Shown in pieces: positions 46,929 through 58,133 of a stretch of 64,000 bases of DNA (position 1 is the first letter of the stretch; each line of letters begins with the position of its first letter). Source of the DNA: Ophiodon elongatus. Its lineage: Eukaryota; Chordata; Actinopteri; Perciformes; Hexagrammidae. The notes beneath the pieces were generated by a model that worked only from the letters and a program-made list of their open reading frames with translations, had not been told where the DNA came from and searched no databases. Location of the stretch: the NCBI GenBank assembly GCA_016806645.1, contig JACSYO010002122.1, positions 868,001-932,000 on the forward strand, given 5' to 3'. The position numbers and the translations under genes are program-made.

Positions 46929-47542
46929 ACCTGGAACTACGGCTGTCATGTTATCAGTTTATTTTTTTTAATCAGATCTCACGATCATTGTGGCCAAAAT
47001 AATTCACAATAACGATATTATCTCGATATCTATCGAACATTTAAAAATAATCATGATAATTTGTCAAATTGTCAAATTCATCCACAACTTTGTTAATTGT
47101 GCGTTTTGTCTCTTTCTTTTTGGCAAATTAAGTGTCTTTAACCATAACAGTATATAAAAATAAATTAAGAGGTGCCGGATATTTTAAACACATGTATTAT
47201 TATCATGATATCAGTATTTCATTTTTAAACATCGCGGTTATGGTCAATACCGGTATGTTGCGACTCCCCTACCTGGAACAGTGCCACCACCAGGTCGGCC
47301 AAACAGAGGTTGAGCATGAACTGGTGCAGCGGGTTGTGGTGTCGTCTCCGCCTTAGCAACACTACGAGTACCAGCCCGTTGCCGAGCAGAGCCATCACCA
47401 AGATGACCGTCAGCACCACGACCTCGGCCACAGCCAGAACGGCATTGCGCTCCCAGTCTGTAACATTCGTCACCGCTGGGGTCACAGAGGCCGCTGACCA
47501 GCCGACGGACAGGTATGAGTCTGTTACCGTGGAGACCGACAT
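43411..47542 (-). CDS. avpr2: Vasopressin/vasotocin V2-type receptor, six coding exons
   Basis: Minus-strand exons are 47542-47273, 46812-46567, 45467-45321, 45192-44838 (shortest form), 44400-44236 and 43595-43411, giving 455 residues versus 371 in human AVPR2. The product is a class A GPCR for vasopressin/vasotocin, in mammals Gs-coupled and controlling water reabsorption. Seen: N-glycosylation site NVT at 26-28; GN in TM1 (54-55); FMLNLCLADL in TM2; Cys110 and Cys188 for the TM3-ECL2 disulfide; DRH at 134-136; TKT/SKTVRMTLVIV and LCWAPFFSVQLWAAWDP in TM6; NPWIY at 412-416; a Ser/Thr-rich tail. ECL2 VYDCWGNFAESWG and ICL2/TM6 are V2-like, not V1 or oxytocin receptor-like. The start was chosen at 47542 because the upstream exon has an in-frame TGA just before the junction. 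ICL3 is about three times the mammalian length, with a Gly-rich repeat and a variable splice junction. Assignment among fish V2 subtypes is not possible here. Confidence 0.92.
43599..43650 (-). repeat. (TG)n tract abutting an avpr2 acceptor
   Basis: About 24 TG units on the sense (minus) strand end directly in GTGCAG|GT at the last coding exon (acceptor before 43595). They replace the usual polypyrimidine tract. Confidence 0.9.
43651..44235 (-). other. Intron 5 of avpr2 (rest)
   Basis: Between donor AACG|GTAGCA (44235) and the TG tract. It contains a TTAAGTA-type repeat fragment at 43.68-43.8 kb ('gtgatagaggaagtattccgactc'). This intron corresponds in position to the intron before TM7 of human AVPR2. 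Confidence 0.6.
44400..44433 (-). promoter_or_regulatory. Two in-phase alternative acceptors for avpr2 exon 5
   Basis: Minus-strand acceptors CCCTGTAG|CG (exon start 44433) and CCGCCCACAG|AC (exon start 44400) are 33 nt apart and give the same reading frame. Use of the upstream one adds 11 residues (APSAVCCPPPT) to ICL3. The downstream site has the better pyrimidine tract and was used in the gene model. Confidence 0.55.
44556..44842 (-). repeat. 15-bp minisatellite of tandem 5' splice sites, start of avpr2 intron 4
   Basis: Nineteen units of (sense strand) CAGGTGAGATCCACC/A lie at exact 15-bp spacing, except for one 14-bp step between donor motifs near 44699 and 44713. Every unit contains GTGAGATCC; most are CAG|GTGAG, four are CGG|GTGAG and one is CCG|GTGAG. 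The exon-proximal unit is the true-looking donor of exon 4 (CACCCAG|GTGAG, exon end 44838), so the array grew from the exon-intron junction. Read in the exon frame it encodes GEIHT/GEIHP repeats without a stop. Confidence 0.93.
44838..45192 (-). CDS. avpr2: avpr2 exon 4: expanded third intracellular loop
   Basis: The exon follows acceptor TCCCTCAG|GTGCGA. It encodes VRIFKEIHNNLYLKSE, matching the end of TM5 of V2 receptors, then about 100 residues absent from mammalian V2R. Positions 34-60 of the exon product are Gly-rich with VGGGRG/VGGGGG hexapeptide repeats (18-nt DNA repeat, plus positions about 45018-45092). A Ser/Pro/Asn-rich stretch (SLSLYVSPLMFNNPG..., YQHLPVGPLRSNSMV) follows, up to TAVHPG. 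It ends one base into a codon, in phase with both acceptors at 44433 and 44400. Confidence 0.85.
45624..45698. repeat. (CA)n microsatellite in avpr2 intron 2
   Basis: About 37 uninterrupted CA units on the plus strand. Confidence 0.95.
45801..46567 (-). repeat. 10/14-bp minisatellite carrying 5' splice sites, avpr2 intron 2
   Basis: About 765 bp are built from a shared core, sense strand AGGGAGACA, in 14-bp units (ACAGGTAGGGAGAC type) and 10-bp units (AAAGGGAGAC type). At least nine internal units repeat CAG|GTAGGGAG or CAG|GTAGAC exactly like the real exon 2 donor (CCACAG|GTAGGGAGAC, exon end 46567); many others are AAG|, TAG| or CGG|GTAGGG. Hence this array also starts at, and copies, the exon-intron junction. 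UAGGGA also matches the known hnRNP A1 motif. The long ORFs on the plus strand (CLPTCVSLP repeats) are artefacts. Confidence 0.92.
46875..46922. repeat. (TG)n microsatellite in avpr2 intron 1
   Basis: About 24 TG units on the plus strand, about 60 bp upstream (in sense direction) of the exon 2 acceptor at 46813. The rest of intron 1 (47272-46813) contains an AT-rich stretch with 'taacgatattatctcgatatc'. Confidence 0.9.
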
Positions 47543-48169
47543 GTTGGCTGGGAGAGGAGGAGAGATACATTTCAAAAAGGAGGTTAATAGGACTGTTCAC
47601 ACTAATGAAACCCACAAATATAGCAAAGTGAAATCTGGGTTTGTCTTTCTGAAGCCCAGGCCGAACTGCAGTCAGGGGTCGTGCCCTTCTGGTGTCGTTG
47701 AGTCGGGGTGGAGGGGCCAACTTTGAATGTTGTGTTTGTAAACTGCAACCGACAAATACTACTCATTCTGCTTTTAAGCAAAAGTATGTGAAAATACTCC
47801 ATTTTACAAGACAGAAAGAAAAGAAAAGAAAAACTCTGCTACACAAATTTAAAAACATTTTCTTGGCTTTTCCCTAATTTGGTGTAACAACTCAGAGACG
47901 TCTGAAACATGATTAGGAGCCCCAACTGGGTCACAAGCCAAAAGGTTTGGGAAACATTGGTTTAGTATTGAATTTTATAAGCACATCGTATATAATCTTT
48001 AACTTCAAAGTAACCAGTAATTATTATCTGTCAGATAAATGTAGTAGAGTAAAAAGTTCAATACCTCTGAATTGCAGTGCAAGTATAAATCTACAATAAA
48101 TGTAAATACTCAATTACTTCTAAATTACACTGAAGTATAGTACTTGAGTAACTTAAATGTACTTTGTTA

Positions 48170-48497
48170 CTTTCCATTCCATTATCCAAACCGCCTATCC
48201 TATTTAGGGTCGCGGGGGCATTGGGATATTGGCTGAAGGCAGGGTTCATCCTGGACAGGTTGCCAGCTTATCGCAGGGCACAAATACAGACAGACAACCA
48301 TTCACGCTCACATTCACACATACAGTCAATTTACCGTCCAATTAACCTAAGCTGCACGTCACAGCACTGTGGGAGGAAGCCAGAAAACGCTGGCACGGGG
48401 AAAACTCCACACAGAAGGACCGCCAGGGATCGGGTATCGAACCCGGGCCCCTCTTGCTGTGGTGACAGTGCTGGCCACTACACCACTGTACAGCCAA
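48170..48497 (-). mobile_element. tRNA-like SINE-type element, reverse copy
   Basis: Reverse complement of the element at 7866-8226: it starts (plus strand) 'ttccattatccaaaccgcctatcc' and ends 'gggtatcgaacccgggcccctcttgctgtggtgacagtgctggccactacaccactgtacagcc', with a recognisable B box (GGTTCGATACCC on the minus strand). Confidence 0.75.
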
Positions 48498-49194
48498 TAC
48501 ACTGCCTATTTATTTCTTGTGTGATTGTTCACCCAATTACTGAATGCCAATTAGGAATACCCATCTTTTCTCAGCAGTCCTCGAACGTATTGCCAGAAAT
48601 CATCACAGGATGTATTGTGATGTTGGTGATTATGAAACAGACATGAGCGTTGTTCAGTTCAGTTTGTTTATAGTCACCAGTTCACTCCGTATGTGTATAG
48701 CTGCTTCTTTGTGGTCAAAGCTGGTACCACGTCTACTTTATCTGACCTCTGCTGCCTGTAAACATCCCATAAACACCCACACTCACAGGTTAATAGGGGT
48801 CAAGCATGCGTGAGCGCGTTCATTTTAAAACAATGAGAGGTAAAACATGTTTACAGCATCGCTTTCATACGCTGTTTCAGTTCAACACACACACAATCAC
48901 AGAGGCATGCAGAGAGGGACCCTAGGACTATTTGCTGAGTTCAAAGGTTCAGGCTCTAATAAGATCCCAGTTGTTTGACTAATTGCCAGTGATCAGCATT
49001 ACTCACTAACTGGGAGTAAGGGGTTTCTAAAAAACTGCACTTTCTACAAAACCCCAAAAAAGAGCAAGTGCAAAGACAAATAAACTTCGGGGACAAGTGC
49101 TTTTCTTTAAGTACAGTTTACAGTTACATATGATAAGACAGCCCTGTCTTCTAAATAATTACGTCACCATACAATGAAACGGTATTGTGAATAA

Positions 49195-49412
49195 AATTTT
49201 GAGGGAAATGTATTATGTCGTGGATTACGTTTGCTTTTGACTTATCACAAATATATTTCAAATGAGTCTGTGGAATATTACATATAGGGAGGGCGTTGGA
49301 TGATGAATGGGTCAAATAACACAAGACAACGCTATTTGTGCAATTATGTTTTTTTTTTTACTAAATCTAATAAAATAGTTCTGTAGCATTTTTTGGGTTT
49401 GTTTCAATTTAC
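49195..49412. repeat. Unnamed repeat, copy B (mate at 5.1 kb)
   Basis: Collinear with 5096-5460: 'tttgcttttgacttatcacaaa', 'tttcaaatgagtctgtgga', 'gaatgggtcaaat', an oligo-T run and 'actaaatctaata'. Confidence 0.5.
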
Positions 49413-50664
49413 AACGTTAACCACGTGTTTCAAACCGTCTCAAACTGCATCCAGGAGAAAATATGCTTCCCTTGTCACGTAATTAAGAGTGCAGTTTAGT
49501 TTTATGGAAACATAATTTTGTAAGAGACAAGTGGATAAGATTAGAAAATTAAACAGTAATTTCTAACCGTTTTGACTTGTGTGACCCCTTCACAAAAATA
49601 CAGAATTGTGTTCTACTATGTTGTTCCAGATGACTATGAGTTGTTAGTTGAGTGCCACCAAAAATACATTTCCCTCTTAACTTCTCACGTGGATTCATTT
49701 TAAACAATATATTTGAGGCTTAAAGGTTAAATCATCAAATATTTTCCCCCCAAAAAAGCAGAGATTGGAGAAAAGTCCAAAATATGAATAAACATTTGAA
49801 TAGATTTGTTGTAAAAGAGTTTGCAGTGTGAGTAATTTTACTTTTGATACTTTAAGTTCATTTTGCTGATAATTACTGTGCACTTTTTGAACCCAGGACA
49901 TTTCTTTTTATATATATTTTTTTACATTGTTGTATTGGTACTTGTACTTAAGTAAAAAAGATCTGAATACTAAAGAAAGCTGATGACAGTATCATCCTTA
50001 TTGACACAAAACAGGTTTTCCAGTGTGAATTCTGCCACTAAACACAGGACTGGAAACCGTGAGTACACACTATACACACAGTACAGTAGTAAAACATCTT
50101 TAAACACTGTTTTGTAAATAAAAAAAATTAAATAAATCATGAGCCTGTTGTTTAAAAAATGACAAACCTGTAAATGTGTAATCATATATTTCTTTTAAAA
50201 ATAGTGGAAATAAAAGCTTTTAGTGGCACCTTTAGAGTTCAGATATTTCTTAATATATATTAATATATTGCTGAATACAGAATCTACTTCAGCCCATAAA
50301 GCCGATGGTCATTTCCTGAGTCTCTGGTTTGCAGAGTTTGTTGACATCTTTCGGCTAATGTTAATCCAATTAGAGCACTGGACACCTGCTGTTTAATCCT
50401 CATTTTTCTTTTCACAAAACAAAAAGCTCAAAGCAATCCTTTCTGAATATTTCCTTTTACCACTCTTGTCTAGATTATTCCTCTCAGAAATGATCTTCTT
50501 CCTACTTTAATAGATGAATCTCACTCGAAACACAAAATCAAACATCCACCTGGAAACCTCTACAGCCTCATTAAAGGTAACAGACACTTTCTTTGCGCCA
50601 ATTTTAATTTCCCATTTCTGCAGAAAACGGACCAAGTACAAGCAAACACAGACGACTCACTCAC

Positions 50665-50860
50665 CTCGTCCTCGTCCTCAGCGTCCCGTGAAGCATCTGT
50701 ATGATCCAGGACAACCTGATCTGCTGTTTCACACAATAACCGCGTCCATGCTGTGTTTCCCTCTTGCTTATTACTCCGAGGGTGACCTCTGCCAACTCAC
50801 GCTGCTGACTCCTGTCTCCCCGTCTCCTCCCTCCTTCCTCCCTCCTCTTTTAACACATCC
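50665..50860 (-). other. Candidate avpr2 5'UTR exon
   Basis: Minus-strand exon ending GAGGACGAG|GTGAGTGAG (end 50665). It begins roughly 30 bp downstream of a TATA-like TTTAAAT at 50892-50886. Joined to CCAACATG it places TGA in frame shortly before the start codon, so the receptor start is in the next exon. A short upstream ORF (ATGGACGCG..., six codons) lies in this exon. The TSS is inferred only from the TATA-like box. Confidence 0.45.
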
Positions 50861-50885
50861 CTCCCGCTCCTCGCCTCTCTCTTGG

Positions 50886-50892
50886 ATTTAAA
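50886..50892 (-). promoter_or_regulatory. TATA-like element upstream of the avpr2 5' exon
   Basis: Sense strand GCTTTAAATCC, followed by a purine-rich stretch and the candidate 5'UTR exon. Confidence 0.35.
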
Positions 50893-52007
50893 GCAGGAGT
50901 GAAATGAGGAGGGGGTTCTCGAGTGGAAAGTGGTGGGTTGATCAAAGGACATGGTGCCCGGGCTGCAGCGGTGAATTTAATGTAATTTCCTGCTGATTGT
51001 TTAGATATAAACCACGTTGCTGTTGGCCCTACTTTGATCCACATTCAGTGCAGGACAGAAGTGCACACAAGGTCCGTGTACCATCAGATCAAATGAGATT
51101 TCTGTTATTAGCCTCCCAGAATGATCAAAGACCTTTCATACAAACATTAAACTGATACGTGTGATTTTTCAGCAACCGATAGAGAGGGAGGAGAGACAGA
51201 GTCAGATGTTGTGACAAATGGGATGCTGGGTTCATGGAGAGCAATGACAAGGCAGCAACAAGAGAGTTGCCCTTTTCTCACCCCTGCTCCCTGGTTTGTC
51301 CTCCCCCCTCTGTCTCCTGCATTCCACCTCTCTTTCTGCAGTAATCTTTTGGCCTCCCCCAATTGCTCCCTCGTTGGGAGAAGCCTCTAATTATTGAGGG
51401 GCCCGCTGAGCGACCTTATACATACACACAGAAACGTGAACACACACTCACACATGAGGCTGCTCATGCTGTTTCTTTTCATATTTTGATATTATTATGA
51501 AACTGAATTCTGATGTCTGTAGAAAGCTCCATCGGTGGGCTTCAACTCAAGTAGAGATGTATTACTCCAGCATTGGTACTGAAAATATATAAACATAACA
51601 GTATCATGATGAAGATTAAATGAAGAAAAGTCCTGGATAAATGTTTATTGTCTAACAAATCTCATGAAAAATCTAAAACCAACCAAGTGTGAGTCCGTCT
51701 CTGAATACTTTCTGATTTCATGAGTCTATGGCACGTTGGTGCCTTAAAGAATCTAGTAAATAATGAATTTGTTTTTTGTTGTCCTTTTCAGCAGCGGATT
51801 AACATAAATTGCAGAATACCTTCATTTGGATCGTATTACAATAAACTCCCTTGGTATTTAAATAAAAGAAGAAATTTACACCTTCTGTGTGGGGTTATCC
51901 AACTTGTTTTTGTTGTTTTAATTCATTTTATTCTTCCTGTTAGTTCTATTCAGTGCTAGGATAAGTATTCATAACTTTTGCTTGATATAACTATTACTAC
52001 TACTACT

Positions 52008-52600
52008 ACTACTACTTCTAATCATAATAGGTTTATTTATACAGCACCTTTGAAGAGCAGATGTCACAAAGTGCTTCACAGATATTCGATAGCAAGCTAA
52101 TAGCATAGAAGAAACTAAACAAAAGCAATTCTAAATTAATGGGTCTTGAGCTGCTTTTTTAAAAGTGTCCACAGTGTCCACTGAGCTTAATTCCAATGAG
52201 AGACAGTTTAGTAGCGACCGCCTCAAAAGAACAGTCTCCTTTCGTCTTGAGCCCGGCGCGAAGAACAACCAACAAACCCCGACCAGAGGACCTCAGAGAC
52301 CTGCTGCTGATGCAGAGCTGCAGTAGCGCTTTAATGTCGGCAGGTGTCTGACCATGCAAGGCTCTAAACGGGACCACAAGTATCAAGAACTGAATTCTTT
52401 ATTTCATGGGAAGTCGGTGTAAAGAAAACTTGGGGAGAAGCTTGGGCCTGAATTCATCAATGTCCCTCAGCTGGTAGAAACAGGAGTGAACCAGTGAACA
52501 GTTTGCGCTCAAAATCCTGCTCAAGTAAAAGTTGTAGCAGCCAGCCAATGAAAAACAGCAGACTGCTCCTTCACAGCAGGTCGCTGACACCTGTGAGGGA
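52008..52600. repeat. Dispersed repeat block
   Basis: It begins after (TAC)n with 'tttatttatacagcacctttgaagagcag...tcacaaagtgcttcaca', a common teleost repeat end. It continues through 'cccgaccagaggacctcagagacctgctg' and 'accatgcaaggctctaaacgg', which I also recognise as repetitive in fish. No intact frame. Confidence 0.45.
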
Positions 52601-53224
52601 GGGGATGTTGCACAGCAGAAGAGAGGGAGATAATTGCTGACATCTTGAGAGAGAAGACAGACACATTGCAGGGAGGAGTGGCATGACTAGAAGTGTTTGA
52701 GCCAATCAAGTGTTAATCCATTTGGATTCTCATCTATTTTAAATCATAGCAAGGTTTTAGTGGAGAGAAAAACAAAATCCCTGAGCTGCATCAGGACTTC
52801 ACTGAGAGTGGGTTTGATTGTTGTTATTTGTTACACTGTTAGCCTTTGCGGTAATCTTTTTACAATTAGATGCCACAAAATGCCCAAATAAACCCACCAT
52901 AAAATATTTTTACATTTAGTTACTGTAATCTTCATAGCATTATGGGTATCATGCAGAGTTACATGTCATTTACATTAACTCACTGTATTTTGAAGTGGCA
53001 GTAATTTACTTCCAACATATTAGCGGTAGTGACTCTGCAGTTAGGCTGTGACCTCAATGTGGTGCCTATATAAGGATTTGATTGGTTCATCATGGGCTGT
53101 TTATGTATTTCTTTCTTGTATTCAGTAGTTGCAATTAATCATTAATTTTGAATATCTAATGAGAATTCATAATTTTCTTTAAAATGGTAAGTGATGAACA
53201 AGAATCATGAAACAATTTGGTCAT

Positions 53225-53470
53225 TATCAGGTGCAAACTAGAATTCAGACCTTTGACCACCAAAATCTCTTCGGTGGTCAGTGGACATTGTTCCAAATTT
53301 GAAGAAATTTCTCTTTGAGATATTACGAGAATGGGACGGATGTGAGGTTACAGTGTTCTTGACCTTTGAGTACCAAAATCTAATGAGTTTGACGGACGTG
53401 CGTACGCACATATGTACAAAATAGAATGCCTCTGGCCACAGCTGTCACCGGCGCAGAGGCATAAAAATCT
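53225..53470. repeat. Dispersed repeat, 'gacctttgaccaccaaaatct' family
   Basis: 'gacctttgaccaccaaaatctcttcgg', 'aaatttgaagaaatttctctttgagatatta', 'gagaatgggacggatgtgaggt' and the end 'cctctggccacagctgtcaccggcgcagaggcataaaaa' match a common teleost repeat whose body contains an internal duplication. Confidence 0.6.
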
Positions 53471-54765
53471 TTGAATTTTCCCATGTATGGTGATGAAGAC
53501 AACTATCAACCAATGCACTGCAGCTGTCTTCAGATTGAAGCCAACTTTTACTTTCGATGTTAATATAGAACATTTTACAGTAGAGCCACAAAAGGGGATT
53601 TTTTTCCCTCTAATTTCATAAAGGACAAGGCCCCACTGGAGGAGGACTCTTCCAGTGCATCAGAAAAACACAACTTGCGTCCAATGTGAGAAAAGTTCAA
53701 CAAAATATGTTGGCAGTGAATGGGAATTTAGATCCTTAAACAATAACCTAGAAGTACGGGCAGAAATATGTGTCACTAGAAACTGTATTTGAGTTATTTA
53801 TATTTGAATTGCTCAACTTGAATAATTGCATTCAAAAAATGAATTTTAATGGGATCATTTGAATTCATATTTTTTAACTTGAATAAGTACATTACTCCCT
53901 CATGGAATAGTTTTTTGCTCCACATTCAATTAATCAGAACTAAACTAGAAATAATGTAATTCTCTTACAGTTCACCTTATTCATGCAATATTCTGGCCTT
54001 AAACTTTACTCTCTACCACCTCAAAGGGCCTGTTTCAAATCTCTAAGAAGGGTACAGCCTTTTTATTCTATATTTACACTTCATTGTATTATCTCTTTTA
54101 CTTTATTATCTACTCCATAGCATGTTTATTATCCTGTATTTTTACTGTATTTAAACTTTTAGCTATCATACATTGTTGTTTATATTGTTATATTGTTTCT
54201 ATTGTTATATTGTTTATATTCTTATATTGTTTTATATCTCAACGCCAATGTAAATGAGGATACCTCCTCAATGGTCTTTTGAGGTCAAATAAAAATAGTA
54301 CAGCAATCTGACGACTTTGAAAGTTAGTGTGAACTTGGCTTAAAGGGTTCGGTTAGCCCTCTTTGTTTAGCCCAACACAACAGAGAAAAAAAAGTTGATA
54401 GTTTGGCTGCGGCCAAATTGTTGTTCACATGGAGATTTTTGTTCCTTAGAAGTCTGTTCAGTTTACTATCATACTTGAAACAACTAAACCGTAACAGGTA
54501 ACGCTGATATGTTGTTTCAGCTAATACTCTATAACTGATTTTGAAAGGCGGATAAATATTTCATCAGTTTCAGCCGTCACATTCTGGAACTTGTGTGGAA
54601 CTAGTATAACTACTAACCCTAAAACATTTCCCTGTCAAAACAAACTGAAGGGATTACACAAGACAATGTGGCCTCCCTGTGGCCTAAATAAGCCAATGCT
54701 GCATGCTTTAATATATGTTTGTATTAACACAGACAATTCTGAAAACAAACTACGGGGACATGGGT

Positions 54766-54771
54766 TTTATT
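54766..54771 (-). terminator. Candidate polyadenylation signal for idh3g
   Basis: Minus-strand AATAAA about 450 bp downstream of the idh3g stop codon. Confidence 0.35.
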
Positions 54772-55218
54772 AGCTTTACTAACTTTATGAATGCCCAATA
54801 CATTCAGTAGTAAGACGTCGGTGTTACAGTACACAGTGTTTAGTTGAAAATAAGTTAAATGCATGAAGAATAACTGGTTTCATGTCATAATTAATACATG
54901 AAACCAACTTATAGACATGAAAAGGATTGGGTGGAACAGAAAACAGGTGTAGTATTGTGTACTGTTTCATACAGTAAACAGTATAATGGTCGGTTCTGGT
55001 AAAGTATAGATGCAAAAAAGTGCTCAAACAACTTCAAAAAACAGCCGGGAGGTGAGGAAACTCTACTAAGATGAAAACCATTAGATTTCATGTGAGTTTA
55101 ACTCTCAAAAAACTTGCTATTGTTAATATGAAATTGCATAGAAGGACTACTAAAGAGAGGCACACTATTATACACACTCTGAAGTGTGAGCGAGTTTACA
55201 CATTAATGTGTGTTTGTT

Positions 55219-58080
55219 CTAGATGCTCAGTGTCTGGGGCCCGGTGCTCTGAACAGCGTTCATGATGGACTGGACCACTTCTGAGGTGGAGCCTTGGCCT
55301 CCCAGGTCAACAGTGTGCAGCTGGAGGTCAAAGAAGATGACAAAACAATGTGAGCAGAATATTCTGTACTCTATTTTAATTTTATTTGTATGGTAACTTG
55401 CTATCAGTCAGATGTTGAAGTGTGTGATGTGATTGTACCTGAGTCTCAGTGACTGTGGAGAGGATGGCCCTGCGGATCATGCTGGCGTAGGCATGGAGCT
55501 TCAGGTGATCCAGCAGCAGGCAGGAGGCCAGCAGCATGGCCGTGGGGTTGGCTGAGTTGCTGTTCGCAATGCTCTTTCCGGTGTTCCTGGTGCCCTGCAC
55601 ATAGAAGAACATGTTGAATATATAGATGGAAGACCATGTAAGGATGTAGAAACACAATGAATGAATGCTAGTGAGATGCTCTGTTTCTGCTGGATGTTTA
55701 ACCATTTGCTAACACGTTGCCATATCAACTCCATAAAGTGGTATGTCCGTGTTGTGTTTACAGCTCGATGTGCTGCCCTCGTAGCCAAGCAAGTTTAAGA
55801 GACTTTATTGTATCGTCTCTGTGTTTTTCTCTTGGCCTTTCTAACTCTCTTAATCGTCCCTTTCCCTCTTGTTTGATGTGAATCCTCTCACCGTCTCAAA
55901 CACGGCGTAGTCCTCTCCGTAGTTCGCTCCAGGCACCAGGCCTGGTCCACCAACGAGCCCAGCACACACATTGCTCACGACGTTGCCATACAGGTTGGGC
56001 ATGACCATCACATCGAACTGCTGGGGCCTGGAAACCAGCTAACACACACAAATCAAACATAATCTCAGCATATTGTTAAATGTTTGCTTCAAGAAGTTTG
56101 TTTCTTCAACTATGAAGCAGGGGGCCAGCATGAGACCGGGCTCGGAAGTATAATGCACGTGCAATTCATGTGTCATGCGACTGTAGAAACTCTTTGTATA
56201 TTTCTGAACATGATTCAATGTTAGCCTTCAGATTTTAATATAGCGACAGAAATGTGAGGGACTAAACATGAGGATGGTGATGATATAAACGTTGCATAAT
56301 GTGATGAGCTGTATAACAGTGGGTAGAAATGCCGTAGCTACCTGCATGGTAGTGTTGTCCACAATCATGCTGTCAAAGGTGATTTCAGGGTAACCGCCCG
56401 CAACCTCTTTACAGCACTCCAGGAAGAGGCCATCACCCAACTTCCTGCTCCAACAAACACACACACACATTAAGATGTCTCGTGTGTTTTTATAGAGAAA
56501 GATTAATAAAAACAGGCAGAGTCTAGGCCTTTGAGCTGTGAGAAACTGACATGATATTAGCTTTGTGTACAGCAGTGACTAGTCGGCGTCCTTTGGCCCG
56601 AGCAGTTTTGAATGCGTAATCAGCGATGCGCAAAGATTTGGTCTTGGTGATGATCTTCAGACATTCAACAACGCCTGGTACACTCTGCAGAGGCACAGAG
56701 AGAAAGAGATGCATGGAGGCTGGATTTGTTATGATTTGTGTATTTCACCAACAAAGCGATTATGAACACACACCTCGTGCTCCAGGCTGCTGTACTCTCC
56801 CTCTGTGTTCTCCCTGATGATCATGATGTCGATGTTTCTGTGGCGTGTCCTCACTCCCGGCAGAGACTGGCAGTGCATCACATTGGCATACAGATCCAGA
56901 GTGGTGCTGCAGAGAGAGGAGGAGGTGAAGAGGACAGAAGAGAAGGATAGCTCGGATGGATAGAGAGACAGAAATATGAAAAATGAAAAACTTACCGGAG
57001 CAGGTTGTTCCTGGACTTGTAGGATGGTGGCAAGTTGTGGTTGGTCTCAATATTACCTGGATAAACAAACAAAGTTACATCTAAAGAATGACAACTAAAA
57101 TAGAGACATCAACAAACTCTAGATAGCAGAATGTCTGGACTTTCTTTTGAAGCCAACTCTTCGCTTTACAAATGCTGAAAATCTAGCCGAGCTTTTTAAC
57201 ATTTTCTATTCTAGACTGGATGTAAATAAATACTCATTCCCAAAGGGTGTTTTCTTTTTTTGTCATCTGCAATGTAGATACAATGATTACAAATCAATTT
57301 TTCTTAAAATCTTTCGTGTCTCTCTCAGCGTTGGTCTAGCGATGACAAAGGTCCTTCGGTTGGTCGGTCCTTCGGTTTCAGACTAAAAAACCTGAACAAT
57401 TATTTGGTGGATTGCAATGAAATTGAATACAGACATTCATGTTCCCCGGGGGATGAAACCTAATCACTTTTGTGATCCTATGAGCTTTTCTCTAGCACCA
57501 CCAGCAGGTTGATAATTTTTTTACTGTTTTAGAGAGGTTTTCATTCAACTCTATAATTTTTAATTTTCTAAATATACTGACCAGGTTTTCTATTATTTTG
57601 TCGACCCTGTTTGTATCACTAGGGGTGGTAAATAACAGAAACAGTCCTCTGTATAAGGCAACACAGCTCAACAGCACCACAAACACCATCCTAGGATTTA
57701 CCTGTTATTTTAGACTGCATTATGTTTAGCTAGCCTGGCCTGATGAATAGGCGACTGAGTGTATATTATATACATTGTCATAATGATCTTTTTCTGGCTT
57801 ACATGAACATTGACAGATTTTCGAGGCCCTTGTACGGACATGTTTCATATAAAACACTAACCTTTTAGTGCAACTCCATTGCGTCTGATAGCCATTATGG
57901 CATTATCAATGTCATCTTCTGAGGCCATGGATGAGTCCACATTGACAACCTCAAAGTCCACTGGGACACAGCAGAAACTGATAAAAGAGAACAGATGTAA
58001 ATCCCTTTAATATGACGGAGCTGAGTCATGCGGTGACCGAACAGTATGAGTCTTGTTACTGACTTAATTCAAACACTGAA

Positions 58081-58133
<53 letters not shown>

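Larger units (their letters stand above)
47543..50664 (-). other. Inferred 5'UTR intron of avpr2, 3.1 kb
   Basis: Bounded by donor GACGAG|GTGAGTGAG (50664) and acceptor CTCCTCTCCCAG|CCAACATG near 47548. It contains a teleost repeat at 47.88-47.96 kb, TTAAGTA-type repeats at 48.0-48.17 and 49.85-49.97 kb, a reversed SINE-like element at 48.17-48.5 kb and the second copy of the unnamed repeat at 49.2-49.41 kb. No coding sequence was seen. Confidence 0.5.
50893..55218. other. Intergenic region between avpr2 and idh3g promoter/3' ends
   Basis: No ORF resembles a protein. A repeat-like block with an 'agcacctttgaagagcag' start spans 52.01-52.6 kb, and another common teleost repeat spans 53.22-53.47 kb. 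A T/A-rich stretch at 54.0-54.3 kb ends 'gaggtcaaataaaaatagt', resembling a retroposed 3' end. The idh3g 3'UTR probably extends from 55218 to about 54750. Confidence 0.55.
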
